A stretch of 64,000 bases of DNA. It comes from Cryptomeria japonica (taxonomy: Eukaryota; Streptophyta; Pinopsida; Cupressales; Cupressaceae). The stretch lies in NCBI RefSeq assembly GCF_030272615.1, contig NC_081410.1:114329933-114393932 (forward strand), written 5' to 3'. The translations under genes were made by a program, and so were the position numbers. How positions within the stretch are numbered: position 1 is the stretch's first letter; each line of letters starts with the position of its first letter. Shown in pieces: positions 37,201 to 44,241 of the stretch. The notes beneath the pieces are model-generated. The model ran no database searches. It saw only the letters and a list, made by a program, of their open reading frames with translations, and had not been told where the DNA came from.

Positions 37201-38553
37201 AGAACTCCATGAATATTTCAAATCCTGTATATATGCAATTCTTGCTAAATTATCCTAGAGCTCATTGCTTTCCATCTTGGAATGGAAATATATTCACAAT
37301 AAACTCAAATCTTCATTGCTGATCTTCCATATTTCTTGCATCCAACACCATCCACCCCTCCCAACCCCCACCCATCCCTGCCTTACCCTATGGGTTTGGT
37401 TGAGGGCCTTGTCCAGGTCTCAGATGGCCTGGGGTTCACCTAGGTCCACCAGAGGCACCTTGGGTTCCCTGTGGAAGGTCCCACAGAGAACTCAGAGTGG
37501 ATTTGGGCGAACCCAAGTGGAACCAAGTGCTCAAAAGAAAAAATAAAAAAATCATTTTCAAAAAATTTGGTTAGAATGAGGGGCTGATGAGGAATTGGGA
37601 TCTAACTCTTGACTGCTTACTTAGGCGTCGTTGTTGAAAAACTTGCCAAATCTCCTTAGACGAGGCAGCTTTTACGTTTGTCATGGCCAGTGGAAGTGGC
37701 ATTGTAACTCATTGTGGTTCAAATAAAATTGAACCAAATATTTACTTTGATGTACTTGAGGAAGAGCAATATAAAGATTATTGAATATAGATTGTAATTT
37801 TCTGTGTGTATTTAACATTTGACAAATCACTGAATTATGAATTTATGGTCTTTTTTACAAATTATGACCTATTTAAATATTTTGAGTATCACTGTTTTTT
37901 ATAACTTTAATATATATAAAAACAATATTATGTGTACGTGAGTGAACCTGTACCTATGGGAAAATAATAATGCCATAATGCCATAATGGCATACCCAAAC
38001 CTCCAACCTGTACCTGTAGCCGTACCAGGACTGGCAACATAGTTTTGCAGATTATTTTGTTGTCTACCTTTTTAAATTTTAACTTGGTCCTTTACTTGCA
38101 TTACCATGAAAATAAGTAAATATATTAAAATTCAATTAGTCCTTGGATTCCTTTTATTTCAATGTGACATGTATATAAATCATAGGCATATGAATGCTTG
38201 TCAACGTGTGAACTTATTTGCAAAATATTAAACCCTTTAAGTATCATGTACAGGACTATTCTTTGACAGCTCAAGGGGTTGCTTCATTAACTTCACCTCA
38301 GGTTCTCCTGCGCCATATGCAGGGGCATTTAATACAATGCATTGCGTCTGGAGGTCAACCTCCAAACTTCAAATTCTTTTTCTTTGCACAGAATTCGGAG
38401 GCACCTTCTGGTGCAGGTTTTTTCCTTGTTGAGTGCCTTGTAAATACTTCCTCTTCAAAGGCCCATGTAAAAGTAAAAGCAGATGAAGCTAGGTTGTCAC
38501 AAGATTTTGCTGTATTGTTCCAATCGGCATTGGAAAAGTTTGGTGTTTCATAG
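990..38553 (+). CDS. AP4B1: AP-4 complex beta subunit (beta-adaptin 4), C-terminal ~550 residues, seven exons
   Basis: Joined exons 990-1218, 1333-1499, 1685-1894, 20209-20319, 21494-21670, 31954-32412 and 38254-38553 give one open frame of about 550 codons ending in TAG. By known family function this is the large beta subunit of the AP-4 coat, which sorts cargo at the trans-Golgi network, including vacuolar sorting in plants. Exons 1-5 are alpha-solenoid adaptin trunk (KAPLLTLVGSG, KYPQWSQDC, KRPPETQKALG, KQAVSVFADTQSSE). Exon 6 is the acidic, Ser-rich hinge with a DDLLGLG motif, ending in the start of the appendage. Exon 7 is the beta-appendage C-terminus (CIASGGQPPNFKFFFFAQ). The hinge and the PSYMF-DKEHRGPFEFS block match plant AP-4 beta as I remember it, rather than the AP-1/2 beta paralogs. 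Plant AP-4 beta is about 840 residues, so the first ~290 lie upstream. No frameshift or stop is seen in the exons, so the gene is probably functional. Confidence 0.93.
1333..1499 (+). CDS. AP4B1: AP-4 beta exon b
   Basis: The acceptor AG is at 1331-1332 and the donor GTCAGT at 1500. It completes the split Val codon, then encodes TELSEYAANVDVLIARES through DYVTAETL. It is separated from the previous exon by only 114 bp, in sharp contrast to the 18 kb intron further on. Confidence 0.93.
1685..1894 (+). CDS. AP4B1: AP-4 beta exon c
   Basis: The acceptor is CAATGCAG and the donor GTATGA at 1895. It is exactly 70 codons, from VLVKDLLRKYPQW through SWDEEDSAE, with phase 0 at both ends. It encodes trunk helices. 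It is followed by the largest intron of the window, 1895-20208. Confidence 0.93.
1895..3185 (+). other. Start of the 18.3 kb intron, unique-looking AT-rich sequence
   Basis: From the exon c donor to the broken hAT gene this is T-rich intron sequence with chance ORFs only. I see no transposon ends, RNA gene or repeat array. Confidence 0.6.
4530..5806 (+). mobile_element. Solo LTR inserted in the hAT transposase gene
   Basis: The unit starts TGTAATG and ends CATTACA, a perfect 7-bp terminal inverted repeat of TG...CA type. It is flanked by TTGTC at 4525-4529 and TTGTC at 5807-5811, a perfect 5-bp target duplication. Removing it and one copy rejoins the hAT reading frame, which independently confirms the limits. 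A TATA-like TATAAATAC lies near 5571. No gag or pol is present, so this is a solo LTR of about 1277 bp. The orientation follows the TATA-like box. Confidence 0.8.
5318..5440. repeat. CTGTAGCAGC tandem repeat in the solo LTR
   Basis: About seven degenerate copies of a 15-18-bp unit, roughly CACTGTAGCAGCCGCGT, stand head to tail. They are far more GC-rich than their surroundings. They lie about 130-250 bp upstream of the TATA-like box, so they may be U3 promoter repeats, as seen in other LTRs. That role is inference. Confidence 0.75.
6413..6716. repeat. Large imperfect palindrome with an internal 90-bp duplication
   Basis: The left arm 6413-6471 and the right arm 6658-6716 are inverted copies of about 58 bp (core CAAAATGAGATTTGATGTTG against its complement). 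Between them an A/T-only block of about 60 bp occurs twice (about 6500-6560 and 6589-6651). A shorter inverted copy around CCCTCAAGATT at 6476 makes an additional local hairpin. It lies upstream of the hAT transposase start. Confidence 0.75.
7118..7348. repeat. GC-rich subterminal repeats of the hAT element
   Basis: Clustered direct and inverted copies of GGAGACG / CGTCTCC occur over about 230 bp just inside the putative hAT terminus. Such subterminal motifs are known transposase-binding sites in hAT elements; that role here is inferred. Confidence 0.5.
7546..7986 (-). CDS. Unidentified 146-codon ORF
   Basis: This open frame on the minus strand contains a protein-like stretch (LINALYLQLDGEATEFIN, ILLKLVCRCLTKTELANK) that I do not recognise. 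Its first ~20 codons overlap a motif resembling an LTR polypurine tract and LTR start (7930-7985), so the apparent start is unlikely to be native. It could be captured host coding sequence inside an LTR element or a chance ORF. Confidence 0.2.
   Translation of the reverse strand: MGLPICDGAMCEYLTTGPLCFLASTVFANWQPYSIELMLKGSNIFSFFLTPIEYENDLQRQTFCEDLINALYLQLDGEATEFINILLKLVCRCLTKTELANKNLFFEAKRVEYFQKVSLNTIHEAMADCFVASISWTPNYHRAHSS
7930..7985 (-). mobile_element. Polypurine-tract / LTR-start-like remnant
   Basis: On the minus strand CCCCATTTGCGATGGGGCGA is followed by TGTGTGAATACC. Nearly the same junction (CCCCATTTGCAATGGGGCGA then TGTGTGAAAACG) occurs on the plus strand at 14334-14365. Shared sequence at both places suggests a common LTR-element family. 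No matching far end was found. Confidence 0.45.
8345..9235. repeat. GAGCGAACTTCATG minisatellite
   Basis: About 17 copies of a 26-28-bp unit with core GGAGCGAACTTCATGTT are found, densest at 8570-8720, 8855-8970 and 9100-9200, with degenerate spacers between blocks. In one minus frame they give a repetitive peptide with units like FAPLCPNMK. That looks incidental because the copies fall in several frames. Confidence 0.8.
9683..11102 (-). mobile_element. LTR-like unit A (minus orientation)
   Basis: Read on the minus strand it starts TGTGTAGGCATC at 11102 and ends GTACACGTCAACA at 9683. A TATATAAG box sits near 10530 on that strand. About 900 bp of it is homologous to unit B at 14354-15508, including the blocks TAATTAGGGTTTTCATTG and CTTATCCTCTCTTGAA. 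No 5-bp duplication (CATCC against ACATT) and no coding sequence were found, so it may be a rearranged LTR. Confidence 0.55.
11016..11060. repeat. 15-bp tandem repeat AAGACCGTCCTGGCG
   Basis: Three copies of about 15 bp stand head to tail at the outer end of LTR-like unit A. They are GC-rich against AT-rich surroundings. Confidence 0.65.
11103..11974. other. Non-coding spacer between LTR-like unit A and the 167-bp array
   Basis: AT-rich sequence with short repeated phrases related to 'AAAATTCGAATT'. No gene is seen. It is probably the internal region of a non-autonomous element. Confidence 0.4.
11975..13931. repeat. ~167-bp-period array with a conserved 35-nt quasi-palindrome
   Basis: Thirteen copies of a 35-nt motif occur: left arm ATCGCCCTGGTCCC, 7-nt centre TTGGAGA, right arm GGGACAGGAGCGAT. 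Starts are 11975, 12141, 12308, 12475, 12641, 12817, 12993, 13190, 13356, 13523, 13565, 13732 and 13898. Most steps are 166-167 bp, with 176, 176, 197 and a 42-bp extra copy. The arms pair as an imperfect hairpin. Sequence between motifs is only loosely conserved (phrases such as TTCAATTTATATTCAACG recur), while the motif stays nearly invariant. It lies between two oppositely oriented LTR-like units in the big AP-4 beta intron. Function unknown. Confidence 0.88.
14354..15508 (+). mobile_element. LTR-like unit B (plus orientation)
   Basis: It starts TGTGTGAAAACG directly after a purine-rich stretch (GCAATGGGGCGA) and ends ACACATCAACA. It has a TATA-like CAATATAAAAC at about 14624. The sequence is homologous to unit A in the opposite orientation. 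The upstream tract suggests a 3' LTR, but no matching 5' LTR in plus orientation is seen in the window. Confidence 0.55.
15509..17880. other. Intron sequence without recognised features
   Basis: Scattered short ORFs on both strands, with no convincing domain in any of them. The stretch 15970-16830 has a decayed, possibly coding look on the minus strand, but I could not assign it to a transposon class. Confidence 0.4.
17880..18470. repeat. Degenerate tandem array, ~91-110-bp unit
   Basis: About six head-to-tail units share CTGTCCYAGGTATCAGTG, TTTGGGGATGTCYGACATAC and GAGTTTGCCTTGCATATGT. The CTGTCCC-like box recurs at about 17951, 18042, 18134, 18228, 18336 and 18447, so the first steps are about 91 bp and later ones grow to 110. 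No coding value is apparent. Confidence 0.75.
18471..20208. other. Rest of the 18.3 kb intron
   Basis: AT-rich sequence. A short direct repeat (CCCAAGGGTTCATTTGATC at 18580 and a close copy at 18650) is the only structure seen. The final 40 bp form the polypyrimidine tract and CAG acceptor of exon d. Confidence 0.5.
20209..20319 (+). CDS. AP4B1: AP-4 beta exon d
   Basis: The acceptor is CTTCTCAG and the donor GTATTG at 20320. These 37 codons encode VRLHLLTAVTKCFFKRPP through ADAHQ, phase 0 at both ends. No ATG-initiated ORF marks this exon. It was found by continuing the adaptin sequence across the 18.3 kb intron. Confidence 0.92.
20320..21493 (+). other. AP4B1: AP-4 beta intron (1.2 kb)
   Basis: Ordinary AT-rich intron between exons d and e, with GT...CAG borders. 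No transposon signature is seen. Confidence 0.8.
21494..21670 (+). CDS. AP4B1: AP-4 beta exon e
   Basis: The acceptor is GTTGCAG and the donor GTGATC at 21671. These 59 codons encode DVHDRALFYYRLLQ through FNSLSVIYQE, the last helices of the trunk. They join in phase 0 to Pro-Ser-Tyr-Met-Phe of the next exon. Confidence 0.93.
21671..23452 (+). other. First part of the 10.3 kb intron
   Basis: AT-rich intron sequence with chance ORFs. No transposon ends, arrays or RNA genes were recognised before the small LTR at 23453. Confidence 0.5.
23453..23835. mobile_element. Small solo LTR or TRIM-like element
   Basis: The ends are TGTTAGGA and TCCTAACA, an 8-bp perfect inverted repeat. Flanks are AGACG (23448-23452) and AGAGG (23836-23840), a 4-of-5 match to a target duplication. 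The 383-bp unit has an inner copy of the end motif (GGGTCCTAACTCC at about 23788) and no coding sequence. Confidence 0.6.
23836..26090. other. Intron sequence without clear genes
   Basis: Decayed AT-rich sequence. Phrases such as CACCTAGATCTTGTGAG and ACCAAGATCTCATGAGG near 25100-25190 hint at repeats, but no boundaries could be set. Confidence 0.4.
26264..26735. repeat. 236-bp tandem duplication
   Basis: Unit 1 at 26264-26499 and unit 2 at 26500-26735 align along their length (GGCCCACAA, CATCCATCCAACATGGG and GGGCTACTTAGATTGGGG in both), with about 10-15% differences by eye. No coding role is visible. Confidence 0.8.
27670..27825. repeat. Repeats of CACGTTAC...GGGCCCAGCCCTAT
   Basis: Four degenerate units built from CACGTTACATTTGG and GGCCCAGCCCTATA occur at about 27670, 27707, 27750 and 27790. 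Confidence 0.6.
28515..29186 (-). mobile_element. Internally deleted hAT element with perfect 8-bp target duplication
   Basis: The unit starts CTAAGTTGC and ends GCAACTTAG, a 9-bp terminal inverted repeat. It is flanked by ATTAATTG at 28507-28514 and ATTAATTG at 29187-29194, the 8-bp duplication expected of hAT elements. Inside, the minus strand keeps the acidic C-terminal tail of a hAT transposase (DLDAFTSQLVAFDDSDS, then NVNVNVNDEEENEDDELE). GC-rich subterminal zones flank it, with GGTTCGGG and GGACC-type motifs. A (TA)10 microsatellite lies at about 28625-28645. It is non-autonomous. Confidence 0.75.
29250..30792 (+). mobile_element. 5'-truncated LINE: RNase H remnant and 3' end
   Basis: Near 29295-29475 the plus strand encodes KLFKLNFDGVSRGNHSS and NYKAEWEVVSGMALASSL, the RNase H domain of plant L1-type LINEs, with a TGA after GCRG. 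A long T/G-rich tail follows and ends in GGCAAGGGCCCC, TATAGTTCTCTCACTATA and an (AAT)n run (30775-30792), a LINE-like 3' terminus. The reverse transcriptase is absent, consistent with 5' truncation. It sits in sense orientation in the 10.3 kb AP-4 beta intron. The ORFs at 29613-30695 are decayed parts of it. Confidence 0.65.
30793..31953 (+). other. End of the 10.3 kb intron
   Basis: AT-rich sequence with no repeats recognised. It ends in the acceptor CACTATTCAG of exon f. An alternative AG at 31919-31920 would add 33 bp in frame (GTCACTAACTTGGAG and following), but the conserved protein order favours 31954. Confidence 0.5.
31954..32412 (+). CDS. AP4B1: AP-4 beta exon f (hinge)
   Basis: The acceptor is CACTATTCAG at 31953 and the donor GTTTGC at 32413. 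These 153 codons start PSYMFIDKEHRGPFEFSED and end WGQLPIALTQ. The middle is a low-complexity Ser/Ala/Thr/Pro hinge containing IDDLLGLG. The upstream in-frame stretch from 31930 is excluded because joining at 31954 restores the conserved QEPSYMF order. Hinge length and sequence are the least conserved part of the family. Confidence 0.92.
32790..33043. repeat. 127-bp tandem duplication
   Basis: Two nearly identical units (TTCTATGAATAACCCTTCAG, GAGGTTATTATGACCC and CTTAAAAGGGGGTAATAATG in both) with only a few differences by eye, so the duplication is recent relative to neighbouring repeats. Confidence 0.85.
33044..37340 (+). other. AP-4 beta intron 6, mostly featureless
   Basis: AT-rich intron sequence. 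The ORFs between 33051 and 35996 show no domain. No transposon ends or arrays were seen. Confidence 0.5.
37340..38042 (-). mobile_element. GC-rich hAT-like remnant in the last intron
   Basis: Its right end reads GGCAACATAG. On the minus strand this is CTATGTTGCC, close to the CTAAGTTGCT end of the element at 28515. It shares the subterminal TATGCC...GGCA motif (inner TATGCCATTATGGCA) and GGACC/GGTTC-rich blocks (37390-37510). Left terminal repeat and 8-bp duplication were not located, so the limits are approximate. Confidence 0.4.
38254..38553 (+). CDS. AP4B1: AP-4 beta terminal exon (appendage C-terminus and stop)
   Basis: The acceptor is CATGTACAG. It encodes DYSLTAQGVASLTSPQ through EKFGVS and the stop TAG at 38551-38553. 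This is the beta-appendage C-terminal subdomain used for accessory-protein binding, with the conserved run of four Phe after NFK. The start upstream at 38218 is intronic. Confidence 0.93.
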   Translation, partial: DYSLTAQGVASLTSPQVLLRHMQGHLIQCIASGGQPPNFKFFFFAQNSEAPSGAGFFLVECLVNTSSSKAHVKVKADEARLSQDFAVLFQSALEKFGVS

Positions 38554-39500
38554 TTTTTTGGCTAGATTTGATCTAGTATTTTTCATGGAAACTCTTCTTC
38601 CGTTGAGTTTGAACTACATAAAAAATCGGCTTGGACATTCAAATATTTCAATATATCTGCACCCAAAGAAGTTTTTGTTCATGAGCAAATGGTGCAAATG
38701 GTCAAAGTCAAGAAGCACAACAGTTACATTGTAAAATTTCCTTTTATTGCTTTTGTTTATGTGGAGTAAATGAGCAAAAATATTACCTTTATTATGCTTA
38801 AAATGGTGTTTTTTTGTAGTTTTTATATATACATGCGGTGGACTGTTTTTCTTCTCCACAGGTTCTCTCTGTAGTTTTGCAAACTGGATACCTTGCAATA
38901 CTTCAAAATCCAACAATAAAAGTGAATTAGATGGGCCAAATTCTTTTTGCATCATTTTATTATGTTAATTTGGTAAATTATGTTTTTTGATTGCTGAAAT
39001 GTCTCTTTTGATTGTTTATTTTTGCACTTATAATCTTATTCAATGGGAGAAAGAGAATAACCTTATTGGGGGGTAGGGTTGGCCTGAGCAGAGGTTGATT
39101 GAATGCATTCAACACTTTAATGATAGTAAATCGTTTAGGTTTATTAGGAATTTACAAATGCTGTGATGTTTTTTACTAAAAACTCTGGGCAACTTTTTGA
39201 GTCACTAACAAATTCTATCGTCTTACCCGAATTGCTGCTTTCATATCAATGATGAGTACATGACAGAAAATAGAAAGAAAATACACGAAAACAATATAAA
39301 AAGGTCCATTTTATACCTAAATGTTGAATACCTTCAACAATGCCCTTGAGCTCAGAAAACATACAATGATCTCTAGTGAAATAAACTGCTCCTTATATTC
39401 TCTGGCATGGAGGCAAATGCTTCAATAAAATACCTTATATTTCTTCATGTAATGATTAAAAATGATATTGTTCCTTCTCGAGTTATAATATATAATCTAG
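38554..39500. other. 3' flank of the AP-4 beta gene
   Basis: It probably contains the 3' UTR (up to roughly 38930) followed by AT-rich intergenic sequence. ORFs on both strands show no domains. Confidence 0.45.
38915..38920 (+). promoter_or_regulatory. AP4B1: Candidate poly(A) signal of the AP-4 beta gene
   Basis: AATAAA lies 362 nt after the stop codon in AT-rich sequence. It is the first canonical hexamer I noticed downstream. Plant signals are degenerate, so the real 3' end could be elsewhere. Confidence 0.3.
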
Positions 39501-39870
39501 TTTAGAGGGCATGATTGAGTGGTAAAGATGGAATATTAACATCATGAAGATTGTTGTCACGTGGGACCCGCAACCCTTCTCGACACCTTAACTTCTCTAA
39601 TGGTGCTCTCACTACCACTTTGAGCTTTTGGTGTAGTGGCAGCTGGTATATGTTAACAAAATTGGCGAGTCTCCTAGGGAGAGTTCAACTCCCATGGTGA
39701 CAACTTACTTGCCTCGTGGTTGACAGTGTCCAGTACAGGGGCTAAACTGTTGTCACGTGAGACCCTCAACCCTTCTCAACACCCTAACCTCTCCAGTGGT
39801 GATTTCACTAATAATTCAAGCTTTTGGTGCAGTGGCAATTGGTCCGTGTTAACAAAGATCAAGGTTTGAT
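39500..39870 (+). repeat. ~196-bp duplication with tRNA-like promoter boxes (SINE-like)
   Basis: TGTTGTCACGTGRGACCC starts at about 39552 and again at about 39748. The following 110 bp repeat with changes (GCTTTTGGTGYAGTGGCA, GTTAACAAA). The first unit has an A-box-like TAGTGGCAGCTGG near 39634 and a B-box-like GAGTTCAACTCC near 39682, spaced as in tRNA-derived SINEs. No target duplication was defined. Confidence 0.4.
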
Positions 39871-41050
39871 TCTATCAAGAACTGTTAGGCAAGTTCTTGT
39901 TGAATTAATATATTGTGGCTGAAGAGTCAATAATTCTTTATTGACCAATAATAAATAAATAAGTCTAGTATTATTACAACTAGCATAAGATTTTATGTTA
40001 CTTGAATAATATGAAATCATCTCTATGCCTTACTAATACAACTAGCCTATGTATTATAATGTCATGGCCATGTACCTTTTTAATTAATCTAAAATTGGTT
40101 ACATTTTATTTAAACTATACATCATAATATCATGGTCACATGTCCTACTTTTTAACCTTAAAATACTTTATAATTTTAGTTCTAGGAGCTTATCATTTTT
40201 GAAATCAATGCATGAGTACATTTTCATGCCTAATTAGATAACCTTTTGACCTTACTTTTTAAAAAGGAAATTGAAATTTTGATGACTATATATTTTTCAA
40301 AATCCTCACTCCAAGCGAACTGCAATATTATTAAAAAAAAAATTGAAATAACGAGTTGAGATATTTTCAAGATTATAAGATAGGATATAAAGATACCCAC
40401 TTCAAGTATGTCACAACCATTGTAATTTAATTTAGAATAGCGCAATCTTCTAAATATTAAGTATAATTTCACAAAATTTACAAGATTAAATAAGATAGGT
40501 GCATCAACTTCAACAATAAATAATATTATTTTAGTCACAAAGATTCTTCGTAAAGTTCAAATGACTACTATCAATTATAAAATATACATGTAGGTACGTG
40601 TAGCACTAAAACATAAGCTTCAAGATTTTGTTGATTACAATGTGATTTGATTATTATAGATCGATGCTAATGGAAACAAATATAGAACACCCAAAAACCA
40701 AAATATTTAAATCTACATCAAGCCCTTTCCTACATATCAACATGATTGAACAACTTGCGTAAGTGTGTGAAGAGTAGATCCTCCAAAGTCTAGTTATAGT
40801 CAAATGCTAGATATTAATAAGTATCCAAAGTCTTATTTTCAAATATAAAAATAGAATTGTAAATTTTGCATCACATTCTTGGTCATCATGAAATGCTTCA
40901 TAAGTATCCATTATTATGATCACCACAAGTGCATTATAACACCATAGATATCTAAAACTTTAATTTAACACAAGTTATCTAAAACTAAAATTGTGCATGA
41001 TAATGAAGTGATATCCATGCAAACTTTATCTGACATTACTATTTATATTA
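39871..41050. other. AT-rich intergenic sequence
   Basis: No coding, repeat or RNA feature is recognised here. Confidence 0.5.
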
Positions 41051-41059
41051 TATTTATAA

Positions 41060-41300
41060 TAGGTCTTCGGACATGTAGTGTCGCGGTTTAACACTTCGTT
41101 GCAAGGCCTTGTGCCTTCGCTGGGTCATTGTGCTCTCGGATTTGAACAAGTGAAGTGTGGGGATGAGGTCCCCCCTTTGTGGCCTCACCGGTTCATAGCT
41201 CCGGGTCAAAAGCATTCACATGGAGCTAGAGGGTGTGTCGTGCCAGCGTCGCCGGTCACATTAAAAAGTTTACCAGACATAGTTTTAAAAAAAAAATAAT
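41060..41300 (+). mobile_element. Candidate SINE-like insertion with A-rich tail
   Basis: A GC-richer block of about 220 bp contains a B-box-like GGTTCATAGCTCC (41190-41202) and ends in an A10 run and (AAT)n at 41286-41305. It stands out from AT-rich sequence on both sides. The A box is unclear, so this is tentative. Confidence 0.3.
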
Positions 41301-41505
41301 AATAATATTTATAATAATTAATAATATATAATATATTATTATTAAAAATTAATATTATATAAATTTTATTTATTGAATAATAATTATAAAATATAAGTAG
41401 TTAAATAATATAAAATTATTATATTTAAATTAAATAACTTATGTATTATTATATAAATAGACTAACAATTAATATTATGTACTATTAATATTTTAATGGT
41501 AATGG
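41283..41505. repeat. AT-only low-complexity stretch
   Basis: Over 200 bp almost entirely of TAAT/ATTA combinations following the SINE-like tail. No function is visible. Confidence 0.7.
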
Positions 41506-42170
41506 GCCAAAGCCAATGAGATATACATACTTTACTTTTTTGTGGAATTGTTGAACTTGTGACCTCTCTTTCAAGAGTGCATGCACACACACACATATTA
41601 AATATAAAAAGAAAACATTACAAAAGGATAATCAACAGCTTTCACAGCAGTTTGATGCAAAACCATAACAAAAAAGAAAAAAACCAAGTAACAGTCGGAG
41701 ACTGTACCATAGAGTCTATAACATATTCACTGATCCTAGATAGAGTCTACAATATGCAAGATAAGCACAAAAGACACTCTAATGCAACAAAGGGATCACT
41801 GGTCAATCCATGCAGTTCACCCCAGGGGGCCATCCATCCATATTAGTTGTTTAGTTTCTCTAATCGAGATAGCTCCATGTGCTACCAGTTGGGCCATGTA
41901 CCCCCTTTCCATCTTTCTGCCTTAATTAATCTCACTCATGAGTGATGTCAGTGCGTTAACAAATGGGGGTTCTTTCTTGGGTGGGTCTGCTCCAAGTATA
42001 TTCATGGGAGATTTCTGAAGTGAACACCCTTGTATACCCCGTCTTCAAGGAACCTTCCAAATTTCATTTTTGCTAATCTCATCACAATTGTAACCTGCAT
42101 TTAAACATGATGAAGTGTGAGTCGTCTAAAAGACTCAGTAAGTACCCTAACATTACCCTTATATTTATCC

Positions 42171-43905
42171 TCATTTTTTTTTTTTCCATATAAACCACAA
42201 GATTTCACAAGCTAAAATAAGCCAAAACATCTTACTATCTTTTTTTAAACCAAGTATAGAGCCTGTAACAATATCCATAATACTCACATTACCATGAATG
42301 CTAATTCCAAACATTAACCATATTTCCTTGGCAATCAGACATTTGAAAAACAAATGATTAGCATCTTCAGTGACTTTACATACATTGCAAAAAAATCCTC
42401 ATCTTGCTTCTCATTCTTGAGAGGCAGCTTGTTAAGAATAAACAAGCATTTAAAACATTTCATCTTTGGTGGAATCATACTACTCCATAGTTTGTCAAGA
42501 GTAGATTGCCATTGCTAGAAAGAAAAATCACAGTGTTAAGTTGAGTTCATATGAATCATAATATCATTATTAGAGACAAAACACTGTAAATAATCTTAGC
42601 TTTAGTATTCGCAAGGGGAGTACCATCCGTCTATGTGAAGGCAAGAAATCTATCATAATTAACAATGCATTGCTTAGGGAGATGCAATAGATTACAAGCA
42701 TTCCTAATCAAAGAGTACGCCCTCCAATGGGAGGCCGGGATATTGTAATTCTTAGAAAGATCATTTCAAGAAATAAGATGCTCATTAACAATAATATCAT
42801 TAAAACAACAAATACCTTTACCGACCCAATTTTTAGCTCAGCAACCTTGAGTGAGAGCAAGAGGTTTACCCTTGTGGAAGAGATTCCACCATATAGATCT
42901 CTCACCACAGATAAAATCACAGTTGTTGATCCTACAATTGGAAACCCAAGCCCTAATCACTTCCCACGCCTTCCATATGGTTTTAAATACAGTTGAACCT
43001 GAGGGGGAGATAGGGAAGGTCCCAACTACTAGGTCACAAAAGGGGATATCTTTCCATGCTTTAGTTTGTTTAGGGACAACCAACTTGATATTATTCCTAA
43101 TAAGGACTTTCCAAGGTTCATTTCCACTCAAAGCATGGAAAATCCATTTCGCAGCAAGAGAAATACCTTGAAGTCTGAGGCCCTTTAAGCCTAGGCCTCC
43201 CAGGCTCTTGTCCATACAACACCACCCCCATTTAACCGAGTGCCTCTTTCTGCTTCCTTTCCCATCTAACCACATAAACTGCCTAATACTTTTTTGTATG
43301 TCATTGATTTGGTACTTGTTGAACATCCAGACCAAAGCATAATATATGCTATAGGACGATAAGATCTTTTGACAAACCTGCACTCTCCTTGCAAGAGAGA
43401 GATATTGTCTATTCCATTTACTTAGTTTAGAATCCAGTTTTCCTTTAATCTACAACCACATCCTTCAATCATGGGGAGATAGAAAAGGGTATCCCCAAAT
43501 ATCTAACTTGCTTGGTTGAACCACCCCGTTGATACCCAAATTTACAAAGCCAGCTAGGAGGGTCGTCTTTCCACCCTAATAATATAGATTTGGCCTGCGA
43601 GATCTTGGCCCTAGAAGCTTCACTAAAAATCCGGAGTTTGAACATTAGAGACTCCATGTTATCTTCATGTAATTCTAAGAAAAGAGTTGTGTCTTCCGCA
43701 AATTGAATGTTAAGGAGGTCGGCTTTGTTAGGGAGGCTAATACCTTTAACTTTTAGTGACAAAGATTCATCCCCAAGCAAGTAAAAGATAACATCTGAGG
43801 CAATGACAAAAAGTGTTGGCACCAGGGGGCACCCCTGTCTAATGGATCTCCCAAGCTTGAAAGACTTAGTGAGAGATCGGTTGGCAACAATATTGTACAC
43901 GAATA
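42171..43905 (-). pseudogene. LINE pol, C-terminal half (RT end and cysteine-rich region)
   Basis: On the minus strand 43900-43470 encodes the RT region SLTKSFKLGRSIRQGCPL, then NIQFAEDTTLFLE, where the catalytic Asp pair (ADD) reads AED, then KQVRYLGIPFSI. It continues to the post-RT region (MDKSLGGLGLKGLRLQ; WKVLIRNN) and zf-RVT-like sequence to 42180, where it stops in A14. Frameshifts fall near 43455 and 42850, so it is dead. The reading frame is the continuation of the LINE at 52576-56900, interrupted by the Ty3 element. Confidence 0.8.
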
Positions 43906-44182
43906 AAACTAGTTAATTAAGTTGTAATTGTCTTTGTTAGTTCGGTAACCGAAGGATGGTAGTTACGGGTGCGACGGTTGGCCCTTGCACCCCCTGGGTA
44001 CCTTTATATACCTTAGAAGGTAACTTGTAAGACACATATGATTATGATAGTCGTAATGTGATGTTGTAAGCACTTAATATATAGACTTTTGAATTAATAC
44101 AGAAACTGGTTTTTAATATATTTCAATTATGTTCTATGCATTTACTTTCCGCGTTTAATCGTTTACCCATCTGTGGCAAACA
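43894..44182 (+). mobile_element. 5' LTR of the Ty3/gypsy element
   Basis: It ends CAAACA directly before the primer-binding-like site. A TTTATATACC box lies at about 44002. The start is uncertain: TGTACACG at 43894 (overlapping LINE sequence) or TGTAATTG at 43920. Short length (about 260-290 bp). No second copy is visible at the other end of the element. Confidence 0.5.
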
Positions 44183-44200
44183 TTTGGCACCATTGCCTAG
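44183..44200 (+). other. Primer-binding-like site
   Basis: TTTGGCACCATTGCCTAG follows the LTR end. It resembles the TGGCGCCGTTGCCGGGG start found after 5' LTRs of several plant Ty3 elements, with transitions. Confidence 0.55.
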
Positions 44201-44241
44201 ACATACTCGAGAAAGGAAGGAGCGGATGGCGTACGGACACG

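Noticed and set aside
37265-37546. 93-codon plus ORF as a gene
   Set aside because: Composed of the GC-rich subterminal part of a hAT-like remnant, with no domain.
990-38553. AP-1/AP-2 beta subunit as identity of the host gene
   Set aside because: The hinge sequence, the PSYMF-DKEHRGPFEFS block and the short appendage ending EKFGVS fit AP-4 beta, and the hinge lacks the long Gly/Pro-rich sequence of AP-1/2 beta.
42851-43171. Plus-strand ORF of 106 codons
   Set aside because: Antisense shadow of the LINE RT region.
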